A stretch of 64,000 bases of DNA from Abiotrophia sp. HMSC24B09 (GCF_001815865.1 NZ_KV822192.1:1-64000); one strand, 5' to 3'. Counted from the stretch's first letter, positions 41,662 to 51,420 are shown. Made by a program: numbers and translations. Notes: generated by a model not told the origin, from the sequence alone.

Positions 41662-42393
41662 TTATTTTACTTCAATTTTACGTTGCACCAAGGCAATTAG
41701 GATTAAGAAGCAGATTCCATAGGCTACCAATGCTAAAATGGAATCCCATGCCCAGACACGGTTAGTATACCAGTTTTGGATAATCTGCATTAAGTGGTAG
41801 CTAGGAATCCATTTGGCTAGGTTTTGCATCCATTGAGGGAAAAACATCAGAGGCATCCAGAGGCCGCCTAAGAGTGACATGGCCATAAAGGCGATGTTCC
41901 CAACCATGGAGATAGTTTCTTCACTTGGCAAGTAGGAAATGAGGGCCCCAATAAATGAGAAGGGAATCATCCCGACCAAGAGAATAAGAATGACCATGAA
42001 ATAGTCACCAGCCGGTAGGGTAATTTGACGAACTAAGCCACCAAAGCTGAAGACCACGCCGATGGCGAGGGAATAGAGCAAGACAAAGCGTAAGGCTTTT
42101 ACTAAGTAATATTGTACCACAGACACCGGTGAATGGTGAAGAAAACGTCGCCAATTGTTATGCTTATCTGCAGTTAAATTATAGGGTAGGGCGAAAACGT
42201 TGAAGCTTAGAAGAGAAGAGGCCGTCATGGAAATCATCATGAAGACTCTGTAGCTATAAGGCATCTCCGCTTGATAGATACCAGAGAAGAGGAGGTAGAA
42301 AGCCAAGGGCATGCCGATGGCCATGACTAAACTCTGCCAATTGCGTAATGTAAAGTAGGTCTCTACCTTGATGAGGGCGCGTAAGTTTTTCAT
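41662..42393 (-). CDS. ABC-2 type transporter permease
   Basis: 243-residue membrane protein with six segments of the ABC-2 family. It contains the typical DKHNNWRRFLHHSPVSVVQYYLVKALR cytoplasmic loop near residue 75-100. It starts one base after the ATPase stop codon, so the two form one exporter. Substrate unknown. Confidence 0.88.
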   Translation of the reverse strand: MKNLRALIKVETYFTLRNWQSLVMAIGMPLAFYLLFSGIYQAEMPYSYRVFMMISMTASSLLSFNVFALPYNLTADKHNNWRRFLHHSPVSVVQYYLVKALRFVLLYSLAIGVVFSFGGLVRQITLPAGDYFMVILILLVGMIPFSFIGALISYLPSEETISMVGNIAFMAMSLLGGLWMPLMFFPQWMQNLAKWIPSYHLMQIIQNWYTNRVWAWDSILALVAYGICFLILIALVQRKIEVK

Positions 42394-42394
42394 T

Positions 42395-43291
42395 TTATTT
42401 TACCTCGCTTTCTTGGTCGTCTCGGGTAGTTTCGAAAATACTATTGAGTAAGGTGCGGCGAGCGACTTCTAATTCACTGAAGGTGCAACCTGCTTGACTA
42501 AGGGCTGCCCAGACTTCAGCACCATTCTTAGTATGGAAGGTCAGGTTATCACTGTTTTCAGTCAGTTCCATAATGTCTTGGCGCTTAGCCAATACTTCTT
42601 GGAAGCGCAAAGGGACGGTAAAGAACTGGGTTAATTCTTCTGACCGCATACGGTGTGGTGTTGTGTCACGAATGAGCTTTCCTTGGTGGAGCACTAGAAT
42701 ACGTTCGGCTGTGTGTTCGACTTCTTCAATGTAGTGGGAAGAGTAGAGAATGGTGGTCCCGGTTTCTTTGATTCGATGGATAATTTCCCAGAACTGTTGG
42801 CGTGTCGAAGTATCCATGGCAGCTGTTGGTTCGTCTAGTATGAGAACGGAAGGACGGCCAATCAAGGTTAAGGCGAAGCTTAGCAGGCGGCGTTGACCAC
42901 CGGATAAGGATTGGGTCATCTGATTGTATTGGCTTGGACTGAAACGCAAAATATCTTGGATTTCTTCCTGCGTCAAAGGGTAGTCATAGATGGATTGGAA
43001 GAAGCTGATTAATTCCTTGACCTTGAGGTTTTTAGGGAGTTCATTAGTTTGAGGTAGGAGGCCGATAGTGCTCTTGAGTTTGCGGTTACCCACTGCTAGA
43101 CCTTTAATGGTGATGCTCCCTTGGCTGAGGATTTTGTCATGAAGTAAGAGTTCAATCAAAGTAGTCTTGCCGGCCCCGTTAGGACCAATGAGGGCGATGC
43201 ATTCGCCAGCCTCAATCGAGAAGTTGATATCTTGTAAGATGGGGCGGCCCTTGATGGTCTTGCCGGCACCTTTTACATTAATGAGACTCAT
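42395..43291 (-). CDS. ABC transporter ATPase (exporter type)
   Basis: 298-residue ATPase. Walker A is GPNGAGKTT, the signature LSGGQRR, Walker B VLILDEPTAAMD. The C-terminal 80 residues form an extra domain common in ABC-2 ATPases. ATG 43291 follows AAGGAGG; the longer open frame reaching 43333 covers the -10 box. It heads the ABC/two-component operon. Confidence 0.93.
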   Translation of the reverse strand: MSLINVKGAGKTIKGRPILQDINFSIEAGECIALIGPNGAGKTTLIELLLHDKILSQGSITIKGLAVGNRKLKSTIGLLPQTNELPKNLKVKELISFFQSIYDYPLTQEEIQDILRFSPSQYNQMTQSLSGGQRRLLSFALTLIGRPSVLILDEPTAAMDTSTRQQFWEIIHRIKETGTTILYSSHYIEEVEHTAERILVLHQGKLIRDTTPHRMRSEELTQFFTVPLRFQEVLAKRQDIMELTENSDNLTFHTKNGAEVWAALSQAGCTFSELEVARRTLLNSIFETTRDDQESEVK

Positions 43292-43321
43292 AATAGTTCC
43301 CTCCTTGCTGTTGATGGTTTT

Positions 43322-43327
43322 ATTATA
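43322..43327 (-). promoter_or_regulatory. -10 box of the ABC/two-component operon
   Basis: TATAAT on the minus strand. The -35 position (TACTAG, 43345-43350) is not consensus, so an activator is probably needed. Confidence 0.55.
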
Positions 43328-43358
43328 GGCCAAGAAATCGGAGGCTAGTAGTAGCGCC

Positions 43359-43390
43359 TGTCATGACATGATGTGACATTTGTCATGACT
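43359..43390. promoter_or_regulatory. Operator array for a LuxR-type response regulator
   Basis: A perfect palindrome TGTCATGACA (43359-43368), a degenerate copy TGATGTGACA (43369-43378, 7/10), and TGTCATGACT (43381-43390, 9/10). The copies are 10-12 bp apart, so they lie on one DNA face. They sit directly upstream of the -35 position of the operon that encodes the regulator. Confidence 0.6.
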
Positions 43391-43501
43391 TGGTGGATGG
43401 TAGATTTCTTAAGTTTTCCCAAAGGGCTCAGCCTAAAAGATGCCAAGGGTCCTTAAACTTGATATAATAAGGTATAACTTGAAAATAATGGAGGGATATC
43501 C

Positions 43502-44188
43502 ATGAGATATTTATTTGACCCAACTTACTTCTTAATCATTATCGGGATGGCTTTTGCTGGTTACGCCCAATGGAAAGTAAAATCCACCTTCAGTAAATAC
43601 AGTGAATGGGAAACCAGCAAGGGCACGACTGGTCGCCAAGTGGCGCAAGCTATTCTGCAACAAACTCTAATTAACAATGTTCAAGTCGAACATGTTTCAG
43701 GTGATTTGACTGACCACTATGACTCTCGTCACAAGGTCTTGCGGCTGTCTGATGCGACCGATATGGAAACTTCGGTTGCAGCCGTTGCGGTTGCTGCTCA
43801 CGAATGTGGTCACGCAGTTCAAGACGCTGAGAACTACTTCCCGCTCCGTTTGCGTAATGCCTTAGTGCCTGTGACCCAAATTGGTTCAGCAGCGGCCATG
43901 CCAGTTATTATTGCCGGCTTTATTTTCCAAATGATGGGCTTGGTCCAATTCGGGATTATTCTCTTCTCCCTAGTCCTAGTCTTCCAAGTGGTGACCCTGC
44001 CAGTGGAATTCGATGCGAGTGCGCGGGCACTTAAAATTTTGGAACAAAACCAACTTTTGGCCCCAGAAGAAATGCCGGCTGCCCGCAAGGTGCTTAATGC
44101 AGCAGCCTTAACCTATGTGGCGGCAGCCAGTGCTACAGCCTTACAGTTGCTCCGTTTGATTATTCTATCTAGTCGTAACAACGACTAA
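43502..44188 (+). CDS. Membrane zinc metallopeptidase, YugP family
   Basis: 228-residue membrane protein with an N-terminal helix, the zinc motif HECGH at residues 100-104, and two or three further helices. The region VTLPVEFDASARALKIL matches the YugP family. Function is not well known. It lies 21 bp before a GTPase gene. Confidence 0.9.
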   Translation: MRYLFDPTYFLIIIGMAFAGYAQWKVKSTFSKYSEWETSKGTTGRQVAQAILQQTLINNVQVEHVSGDLTDHYDSRHKVLRLSDATDMETSVAAVAVAAHECGHAVQDAENYFPLRLRNALVPVTQIGSAAAMPVIIAGFIFQMMGLVQFGIILFSLVLVFQVVTLPVEFDASARALKILEQNQLLAPEEMPAARKVLNAAALTYVAAASATALQLLRLIILSSRNND

Positions 44189-44209
44189 TGTCAGTCCAGG
44201 AGGTGGCCT

Positions 44210-45415
44210 ATGCGCCAACTAAATCAACTTTTCAAGCGTCGGGTCAACACCCAGCTGGTGGATGAGTTACTCAATAAAACCCAGACTGAAGTTGACAAGA
44301 TGCAGCCCCTCAATGTCCTAGTGGCGGGTAAAACTGGGAGTGGTAAATCCACGCTCATTAATGCCCTTTTCCGGGAAAATCTGGCAAGCACAGGGGCCGG
44401 GCTACCCATTACTCAACAGCTAGTGCGTATTACCAAGGAAGGCGTGCCTCTGACCCTCTATGATACCAAAGGGCTGGAGTTGACAGCTGAATCCCAGCGG
44501 GAGGTCTTAGCTAGTTTGTCGGATCTCCTGATTGAAAAACGTCAAGGCGACCCGCGCGATAAAATTCACGTGGTCTACTACTGCTTGAATTCGACCATGG
44601 CTAGAATTGAAGCCATGGAACTAGAAATCATCAAGACCTTGGCCCAATATGTGCCGGTTATTCTGGTCTTGACCCAACAACTGGATCCAGGTAACCAGGA
44701 ATTTCTTAATCAGTTACAGGCAATGACCCTGCCAGTTAAGGGGATTGTGCCTATTCTGGCCAAGGCTTATAGCCTGCCTAAACAGGCCCTGATTCCGCCT
44801 CATGGTTTGAATGAGCTCCTGGAATTGAGTCTAAGTTTAGTGCCGGAGTCAGTCCACCGGGCTTTTATCAACGCCCAACAGGTCGATTTGGCAAGAAAGG
44901 TCAAAGAGGCTAGGCGTTGGGCGCAAACCTATGTGACGACTGCATTTGGGGTTGGCTTTGTGCCAATTCCGGTAGCGGACGCGACGCTTTTAGTTCCCAT
45001 GCAAATTACCATGCTAGCTCATCTATCGGCCATCTTCGGGGTGTCGTTAGAGAAATCTCAGTTAATTAGCTTGGTCATGGGTTTAGGTGGGACCGGTGGC
45101 ACGACTTTGGTGGGTAAACTCGTGGTATCATCTGTCTTCAAGATTCTACCTGGCTTAGGAACAGTAACGGGTGGCGCTGTGACGGGAGCCATTGCTTCTG
45201 GTTTGACTTTGAGTCTGGCCTACAGTTATATCGAGGTTCTCAAGCAGATTGCGACGGCAGAACAGCAGGGGCGCGATATGCGCCTGAGAGAAATCCAGAA
45301 AATCATGAACCGCTCTTTTGAACAACATGTAGCGGTTGTGAACCAGGTCTTGCCTGACAATCTCAAGCAAGGTGCCTTTGTTAACTGGTTGCAGAGCTTC
45401 TTCGAAAAATTTTAG
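44210..45415 (+). CDS. GTPase with C-terminal DUF697-like membrane domain
   Basis: 401-residue protein. The G1 loop VAGKTGSGKSTLINALF and the G3 DTKGLEL define an Era/YlqF-related GTPase. The last 190 residues hold Gly- and Ala-rich hydrophobic helices (about 240-345) like DUF697. Membrane-linked stress roles are described for similar proteins, but this one is unassigned. Confidence 0.87.
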   Translation: MRQLNQLFKRRVNTQLVDELLNKTQTEVDKMQPLNVLVAGKTGSGKSTLINALFRENLASTGAGLPITQQLVRITKEGVPLTLYDTKGLELTAESQREVLASLSDLLIEKRQGDPRDKIHVVYYCLNSTMARIEAMELEIIKTLAQYVPVILVLTQQLDPGNQEFLNQLQAMTLPVKGIVPILAKAYSLPKQALIPPHGLNELLELSLSLVPESVHRAFINAQQVDLARKVKEARRWAQTYVTTAFGVGFVPIPVADATLLVPMQITMLAHLSAIFGVSLEKSQLISLVMGLGGTGGTTLVGKLVVSSVFKILPGLGTVTGGAVTGAIASGLTLSLAYSYIEVLKQIATAEQQGRDMRLREIQKIMNRSFEQHVAVVNQVLPDNLKQGAFVNWLQSFFEKF

Positions 45416-45421
45416 AGAAAA

Positions 45422-45455
45422 CAAAGACCCAAGACACTTGTCTCGGGTCTTTTGT
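45422..45455. terminator. Terminator between the GTPase gene and yigZ
   Basis: Stem AAAGACCC..AGAC/GTCT..GGGTCTTT between converging genes. Confidence 0.75.
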
Positions 45456-45462
45456 ATATATC

Positions 45463-46116
45463 TTAGTCTTGGTCAGCTGCTTGTTTAACGGGGACATTGA
45501 CGGTTTCCTCGCCTAGTTCTAGCCAGCCTATTTGGCCATTGAAACGGTCGCGTAGTTGGGCTTCTAGGGTCGCAGCTTGGTCTTGATAGATAGCCAAAGT
45601 ATAGGTGACTTGGCCGGCATACTCGGTGTCCATAACCGTGACATCCAAGTCGCTATGGTCTAGAAAATACTGGAAGGAATCGACCTGGTTATAGCCCAGT
45701 TCTAAGGCTACTAGCAATTGGTTGACGTTAGCAACAATCGTGGCATGATTCAAGGCTTCACTGACTGCACTGGAATAGGCACGAATGAGGCCCCCAGCCC
45801 CTAGCTTAATCCCACCAAAGTAGCGGACTACCACGGCGGCTAGATTAGTCAACTGACGTTGTTTAAGCACTTCCAGCATGGGAACACCGGCTGTGCCTGC
45901 AGGTTCACCGTCATCACTCATTTTCTGGGTCAGGGAATCAGGGCCGATAATATAGGCGCTACAATGATGCGCAGCCTTGTAATGTTCCTTGCGCAAGGCG
46001 GCAAGGATTGGTGGGAAGGCGGCTGGATCCTGGAGTGGATAGAGATAGCAGAGGAAGCGGGACTTCTTGATTTCGATTTCGTGGACACTGGCTTGATCAA
46101 TGGTCAGATAGTTCAT
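45463..46116 (-). CDS. YigZ/IMPACT family protein
   Basis: 217-residue protein. The N-terminal UPF0029 domain has IEIKKSRFLCYLYP and HHCSAYIIG, then SDDGEPAGTAGVPMLEVL and VVVRYFGGIKLGAGGLIRAYS. It resembles YigZ/YvyE proteins of unclear function. ATG 46116 has AAGGAGG; the extension to 46155 lacks support. Confidence 0.92.
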   Translation of the reverse strand: MNYLTIDQASVHEIEIKKSRFLCYLYPLQDPAAFPPILAALRKEHYKAAHHCSAYIIGPDSLTQKMSDDGEPAGTAGVPMLEVLKQRQLTNLAAVVVRYFGGIKLGAGGLIRAYSSAVSEALNHATIVANVNQLLVALELGYNQVDSFQYFLDHSDLDVTVMDTEYAGQVTYTLAIYQDQAATLEAQLRDRFNGQIGWLELGEETVNVPVKQAADQD

Positions 46117-46220
46117 TGGGGCGCCTCCTTTCCAGATTATTCTACCACATAGCAAGACATTTGGCGCGATATTTGATATAATCCCTCTGGAGCGTATTTT
46201 TGAATTAAGGAGGAATGTTG

Positions 46221-47093
46221 ATGAAAGCAGCTGTGATTGTTGACTCTACTGCCTACTTATCAGAGGCCTTAGCCCAACATCCAGACGTCTATCAAGTTGC
46301 CTTGTCGGTTAATTTCAGTGATGGCTCAGTCATGAAGGATACATCGGATCTGCAATTATTAAATGAATTTTACACCCGCCTCAAGTCTGAAAGCCAATTA
46401 CCGACAACTTCTCAACCCCAACCAGGGGATTACTTGGCCCTCTTGGACCAATTAGTGGCTGCTGGCTATGATACGGTTTATGCTATTCACCTCTCCAGTG
46501 AAATCAGCGGAACCTATCAAACTGCCCGTATGCTCTTGTGCGAGTATGAGGATAAATTAGACGCTTATGCGGTAGACTCTGGCTCATCCTGCATGGTCAT
46601 GGAAATCTTAGTCAAGGAAACCTTAGGCTGGATTGACCAAGGTTTGTCAGCAGAGGAAGTGGGGCGTCGCCTAGAATGGTCGGCTCGTCATTCGGATGTC
46701 TATCTCATGGTAGGAGATCTCAATAACTTGGTTAAGGGTGGCCGCCTGTCGGCTTCCAGCGCCATCTTGGGTAATATCTTACAGATTCGTCCCCTGCTAC
46801 ATTTTGAAGAAGGCAAGATTGCTGTCACTGAAAAAATCCGTACAACCAAGAAGGTTTACCGTCGCATGGTGGAACTAGTGGCAGAATGGCAAACACGCTA
46901 CCCTCAAGGCGTGCATGTCGGCATTGGCCAAGCTGGTGCGCCAGAAGATTTAAAGGTGTTGGATGAAATGATGAAGGATGCCTATCCTGGTATGCCACTT
47001 AGCTATACCAATATTGGTCCCGTAATTGGTACCCATACGGGTGATGGCACCAAGGGCTTAGGGATTGTGCCTAAGTTGCCAGCAGATTTCTAA
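46221..47093 (+). CDS. DegV family fatty-acid-binding protein
   Basis: 290-residue two-domain protein. Motifs are IVDSTAYL, LPTTSQPQPGDY, the SSEISGTYQTA block, GDLNNLVKGGRLS and GPVIGTHTGDGTKGLG, all typical of DegV/FakB. In FakAB systems it presents fatty acids for phosphorylation. ATG 46221 is seven bases after GGAGG; ATG 46215 is too close to it. No fakA is in the window. Confidence 0.93.
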   Translation: MKAAVIVDSTAYLSEALAQHPDVYQVALSVNFSDGSVMKDTSDLQLLNEFYTRLKSESQLPTTSQPQPGDYLALLDQLVAAGYDTVYAIHLSSEISGTYQTARMLLCEYEDKLDAYAVDSGSSCMVMEILVKETLGWIDQGLSAEEVGRRLEWSARHSDVYLMVGDLNNLVKGGRLSASSAILGNILQIRPLLHFEEGKIAVTEKIRTTKKVYRRMVELVAEWQTRYPQGVHVGIGQAGAPEDLKVLDEMMKDAYPGMPLSYTNIGPVIGTHTGDGTKGLGIVPKLPADF

Positions 47094-47108
47094 ATCTATT
47101 ACTTAAAT

Positions 47109-47146
47109 AAAAAGTCGCCATAAGTTTAACTTGTGGCGACTTTTTG
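47109..47146. terminator. Bidirectional terminator between degV and coaA
   Basis: Stem AAAAGTCGCCA/TGGCGACTTTT with further pairing, between converging genes. Confidence 0.9.
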
Positions 47147-47159
47147 TTTAGTTGAGGTT

Positions 47160-48095
47160 CTAGTAATTTCTAACATAAATGCCGTCTACCAAATGGTTGG
47201 AGGCCTTATGTAAAATCAGATCTGCACGCTCACGTGTAGGGGCGATATTTTGAATTAAGTTAACTAGGTTAATGGTCTGCCAAGCCTCGTTAGCATACTG
47301 CCGGGCTTGTTCGCGTGGTTTTTGGGACAGCTCGAAATAGTAGTTATGAGGATCTTGTTTGGCCAAGTCCAGCAAGAGCTCGAAACGTTCCATGTACCAA
47401 CGTTGAATATGGACAGGATTAGCGTCAATATAGATTGAGACATCGAAAAAGTCACTGACATAGAGTTTCTGGTTCTGTGGCAGTTGCAAGACATTAATCC
47501 CTTCCACAATCAGAATGTCGGGATCTTCCATGACGGCTTCTTGGCCGACTAAGACATCATAGACCTGGTGGGAATAAACGGGGTAGCTGACTGGCCCTTT
47601 ACGCGTCTTGATACGCTGCATGAAGTCTAGGAGGCGAGGCATATCATAGGAATCTGGGAAACCCTTGCGGCCTAGGATGCCACGCCGAATTAATTCAGCG
47701 TTAGGATAGAGAAAGCCGTCAGTTGTCATTAGGGCGACTTTGCGCTCTGGATAGGTCCGGCTCAGTAGCTCATGTAAGACCCGGGCCGTTGTACTCTTGC
47801 CGACCGCCACACTCCCTGAAATCCCAATGACAAAAGGCTGGTGGGATTGGAGCGAGGGATGGTTTTGGCCCTGCAGAAATTGATACTTGGCGGACTGATA
47901 GGCTTGTTGATAGGTCATCATCATATCCAAATAATGAATCATAGGGGCATAGATGGTGGCCACGTCTGCCTGAGACAGGCGGTCATTAAGTGAGACCAGT
48001 CGAGCCAATTCATGGACCTGGGGTATGGGTTGGCCCTCTTGGTGGAGCTTTTGCCACTCTTGGGGCGCGTAGCGCGTGAACATTTCCAATGACAT
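47160..48095 (-). CDS. coaA: Type I pantothenate kinase
   Basis: 311-residue kinase, first step of coenzyme A synthesis. The P-loop is GISGSVAVGKSTTARVL, and the blocks VALMTTDGFLYPNAEL and RRGILGRKGFPDSYD are diagnostic. The C-terminal LILHKASNHLVDGIYVR is complete. The gene is single. Confidence 0.96.
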   Translation of the reverse strand: MSLEMFTRYAPQEWQKLHQEGQPIPQVHELARLVSLNDRLSQADVATIYAPMIHYLDMMMTYQQAYQSAKYQFLQGQNHPSLQSHQPFVIGISGSVAVGKSTTARVLHELLSRTYPERKVALMTTDGFLYPNAELIRRGILGRKGFPDSYDMPRLLDFMQRIKTRKGPVSYPVYSHQVYDVLVGQEAVMEDPDILIVEGINVLQLPQNQKLYVSDFFDVSIYIDANPVHIQRWYMERFELLLDLAKQDPHNYYFELSQKPREQARQYANEAWQTINLVNLIQNIAPTRERADLILHKASNHLVDGIYVRNY

Positions 48096-48203
48096 GAGAT
48101 ACCTCCTGACGGGGATGCTTAGGCTTATTTTACCACAGAATCTAAGAAAGTTTAAGATTGCTTAAAACTTTCCCTAAAAATCCCACTTTTTCCTGGGATG
48201 CGC

Positions 48204-48209
48204 TACAAT
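48204..48209 (+). promoter_or_regulatory. -10 box before the mevalonate operon
   Basis: TACAAT is placed so that the transcript would start near 48216, about 30 bases before the preferred GTG start. The -35 region is weak. Confidence 0.4.
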
Positions 48210-48246
48210 AGAACATGACGAATTGACTCGTAAAGGGGACCTTTTT

Positions 48247-49242
48247 GTGCCTAAAAAGATGCTAGAAAATCAACATAAAGAATTAAATATAAAAAGCCAA
48301 GTAGCGGAGAGCCCAGTAGGTATGGGGACCGCCCACGGTAAAGTCATCCTTATGGGGGAGCATGCCGTTGTCTACGATTACCCAGCCATTGCCTTGCCGG
48401 TACCGGCTGTGGCCATCCGTGTCCGGGTAACACCCACCCAACACCAGGCAGACTACCTGTCCTGCCGCTACTACAAGGGGCCTTTGGCAGATGCGCCTCA
48501 AGAACTACAAAATGTTCAAGCCGCCATTAGTTTGGCTCAGGAGCACTGCGCACCTAAAGATCAGGCTTCGGCCATTCATATCCGGATTGATAGCGACATT
48601 CCTCAGGAAAGAGGGATGGGGTCGTCGGCCGCTGTGGCGGTTGCCTTGGTTCGGGCTTTGGCCGATTACTATGGGGTCAGTCTGACTCAGGAAGTGCTGC
48701 ACTACATGGTCAACCAAGCTGAAGTCTTGGCTCACGGAGCGCCAAGTGGCTTGGATACCTTGATGACCTCCACCACACAGCCCGCCCTCTATCGTAAGGG
48801 CCTAACGCCACAAGCCTTCCAAATGAACTTAGGAGGCTATTTGGTGATTGCCGATAGCGGCCAGGCAGGCCAAACCAAGCTTGCTGTCGCTCAAGTAGCT
48901 CAGCTAGCGCAAGACAGACCTGACCAGGTCATGAAGACCATGGCGGCTATTGGGGAATGCACCATTCAAGCCCAACAGGCCATTCGCCAAGGAGATTTGG
49001 TGGCCTTGGGTCGTCTAATGACTTACAACCACTATTATCTCAACCAGCTCAAGGTTTCGACCCCTGAGCTGGATAATATTGTCAAATCCGCCTGGTTAGC
49101 GGGTGCCCTAGGTGCCAAGTTAACGGGCGGGGGCTTGGGCGGCTGTGTCATTGCTCTATCCAGCCAAGCCCAGCAGGCCGAGGCCATTAGTCAGGCCATG
49201 CGTCAAGCAGGCGCCGGCCGCACCTGGACCATGGCCATTTAA
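48247..49242 (+). CDS. mvk: Mevalonate kinase
   Basis: 331-residue GHMP kinase turning mevalonate to 5-phosphomevalonate. Motifs are GTAHGKVILMGEHAVVYDYPA near the start, PQERGMGSSAAVAVALVRAL, and KLTGGGLGGCVIAL near the end. I favour GTG 48247, eight bases after AAAGGGGA; TTG 48223 and ATG 48259 are alternatives. The N-terminus is about 25 residues longer than usual. First gene of the mevalonate operon. Confidence 0.93.
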   Translation: MPKKMLENQHKELNIKSQVAESPVGMGTAHGKVILMGEHAVVYDYPAIALPVPAVAIRVRVTPTQHQADYLSCRYYKGPLADAPQELQNVQAAISLAQEHCAPKDQASAIHIRIDSDIPQERGMGSSAAVAVALVRALADYYGVSLTQEVLHYMVNQAEVLAHGAPSGLDTLMTSTTQPALYRKGLTPQAFQMNLGGYLVIADSGQAGQTKLAVAQVAQLAQDRPDQVMKTMAAIGECTIQAQQAIRQGDLVALGRLMTYNHYYLNQLKVSTPELDNIVKSAWLAGALGAKLTGGGLGGCVIALSSQAQQAEAISQAMRQAGAGRTWTMAI

Positions 49243-49258
49243 AAAGAGGAGGAGCCCG

Positions 49259-50260
49259 ATGATTCAGCCAAATCAGCCAAAAGGGAGCGCGACCTATCGC
49301 GCTCATACCAATATCGCCCTGATTAAGTATTGGGGCAAACGCGACCAGGCCCTCTTCTTGCCAGTGACCAGTTCGCTGTCACTGACCTTAGATGCCTTCT
49401 ACACCGATACCCAAGTGACTTTTGATGCCCAGCTAACTCATGACCGTTTTATTCTTGATGGCCAGGAGCAAGAGGCTAGTCAAGTAGCCAAAGTCTCAGC
49501 CTTCCTAGACTGTTTTCGGGCCCTCGCCCAGACCGATTGCCGGGCCCTGGTAACCAGCACCAATCATGTGCCGACGGCAGCTGGCTTGGCTTCATCGGCC
49601 TCTGCCTACGCGGCCTTGGCCTGTGCGACCAATGCCGCCTTAGGTTTGGACTTATCCCAACGTCAACTATCTATTTTAGCCCGTCAGGGTTCAGGTTCTG
49701 CTAGCCGTAGTCTCTTTGGTGGCTTCGTTATTTGGCATGCGGGTCAGGGAGAGGACAGCGACTCTTCTTATGCTGAACCTTTTGAGGCAGCCGAGTGGGA
49801 TTTAGCCATGCTAGTCGTTATGGTTAATAAAGGGACCAAGAAAATTTCTAGCCGCCAAGGCATGGCCTTGACCATGGAGACCTCGCCTTTTTATGCCTTG
49901 TGGCCGGATGAAGTCGCCAAGGATTTGGCGGCCATTCAACCTGCTATTCTAGCCCATGACTTAGACCGTGTCGGCCAAATTGCCGAACACAATGCCATGA
50001 AGATGCATGCGACTATGATTGCGGCCAACCCAAGCTTTAGCTATTGGGAGGCGGATTCGCTCAAGGCTATGGACTTGGTGCGACAACTACGGCAAGAAGG
50101 CTTTACCGCTTATTTCACCATGGATGCCGGCCCTAATGTCAAGGTCCTCTGCCCATCGAGTCAAGCAGAGGCTATTCGCAATCGTTTTATGACTGAATTC
50201 GACTCCAAGCAATTGGCGGTGGCCTATCCTGGCCCGGCGCCTTATCCAATTAATGATTAA
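49259..50260 (+). CDS. mvaD: Diphosphomevalonate decarboxylase
   Basis: 333-residue GHMP-family enzyme giving isopentenyl diphosphate. TNIALIKYWGKRD and VPTAAGLASSASAYAALA are diagnostic, and the DAGPNVKVL motif is near the end. ATG 49259 has GAGGAGG; the open frame from 49145 lies within mvk. It is 16 bp after mvk. Confidence 0.96.
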   Translation: MIQPNQPKGSATYRAHTNIALIKYWGKRDQALFLPVTSSLSLTLDAFYTDTQVTFDAQLTHDRFILDGQEQEASQVAKVSAFLDCFRALAQTDCRALVTSTNHVPTAAGLASSASAYAALACATNAALGLDLSQRQLSILARQGSGSASRSLFGGFVIWHAGQGEDSDSSYAEPFEAAEWDLAMLVVMVNKGTKKISSRQGMALTMETSPFYALWPDEVAKDLAAIQPAILAHDLDRVGQIAEHNAMKMHATMIAANPSFSYWEADSLKAMDLVRQLRQEGFTAYFTMDAGPNVKVLCPSSQAEAIRNRFMTEFDSKQLAVAYPGPAPYPIND

Positions 50261-50274
50261 GAAGGAGGTAGCCC

Positions 50275-51420
50275 ATGGAAGCTATGGACCAGCTTTTAGA
50301 GCTTTTTGATTTGGCACCTGAATTGAATTTTGGGACTAATCAGGGCTGGGCACCCGGCAAACTCTTCCTAGCGGGCGAGTATGCTGTTTTGGCCCCAGAC
50401 CAGCCTGCCCTGCTCTTCGCAGTTGGCCAGTATTTGCATTGCCAAGTGGGCATCAGTCCCTGGCCCGGACGAGGCCTGCTACAGTCCAATCTGCCAGGCT
50501 TAGAAGACTGGCACTATGAGCGGGCAAATCTCTATGAGGCTGATTCAAGCCAGTGGCGCTATGTTCTAGCCGCTATGCAATTAGTGGAAGACCTAGTTAA
50601 GGAACTGGGACGCCCCTTACAAGACTATCGCCTAAGTATAGACAGTCAGCTACTAGCTGACAATGGCCGTAAATACGGCTTTGGCTCTAGCGGAGCAGTG
50701 ACGGTGGCAGTCATCCAGGCCTTATTGGCTTTCTATGGCTTGGTGGCTAAGTCGCCGCTCATGCACTATAAGTTGGCTGCTATGGCTATGATGCGCCTAG
50801 GTTCCAAGGGGAGTCTGGCTGATTTAGCGGTCAATGCTTTTGGCGGCTGGCTCTACTATGTGGCCCCAGACCGAGTTTGGCTACAAGACGCCCTAGCAAA
50901 CCATTCGATCTTATCCCTGCTGAGTCAAGACTGGCCTAGCCTGGTCATCCAGCCTATGTCTGCGCCGGCGGATTTAGAGGTCTTGGTGGGGTGGACTGGC
51001 GTACCAGCTTCTACCGACAACCTAATTGGTCAGTGGCAGGACCGGTCTGGTGCCGCCTATCAGGCCTTTCTAAGTTCGGCCAAGGAGACAGTCCAGGCCA
51101 TCAAGGCAGCTTTTGAGACTGGCGACAGCTTAGCCATCCAATCGCGCCTGGCCGACTACCGACATTTACTACTACAAATTGAAAAACACAATACCCTCTC
51201 TATTGAGACACCCGCCTTACGAGAGTTGGTGACTATCGCTCAAGCCTATCAATTCGAGGCCAAATCCTCGGGGGCTGGAGGGGGAGACTGCGGGATTGCG
51301 GTCGGCCAAGGCCAAGGACTCAAGAAAGAGTTGGCGGCAGCTTGGCAGGCAGCCGGCATCACCTTAGTCGAACTAGAGATAGGGGCGCCTCAAAGGCCCT
51401 CTGAGGAGGCAGGAAATTAA
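50275..51420 (+). CDS. mvaK2: Phosphomevalonate kinase
   Basis: 381-residue GHMP kinase making 5-diphosphomevalonate. It has APGKLFLAGEYAVL, YGFGSSGAVTVAVIQALLAF and KSSGAGGGDCGIAV. The stop codon overlaps the next start by one base. Pathway order in the operon is kinase, decarboxylase, second kinase, isomerase. Confidence 0.95.
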   Translation: MEAMDQLLELFDLAPELNFGTNQGWAPGKLFLAGEYAVLAPDQPALLFAVGQYLHCQVGISPWPGRGLLQSNLPGLEDWHYERANLYEADSSQWRYVLAAMQLVEDLVKELGRPLQDYRLSIDSQLLADNGRKYGFGSSGAVTVAVIQALLAFYGLVAKSPLMHYKLAAMAMMRLGSKGSLADLAVNAFGGWLYYVAPDRVWLQDALANHSILSLLSQDWPSLVIQPMSAPADLEVLVGWTGVPASTDNLIGQWQDRSGAAYQAFLSSAKETVQAIKAAFETGDSLAIQSRLADYRHLLLQIEKHNTLSIETPALRELVTIAQAYQFEAKSSGAGGGDCGIAVGQGQGLKKELAAAWQAAGITLVELEIGAPQRPSEEAGN

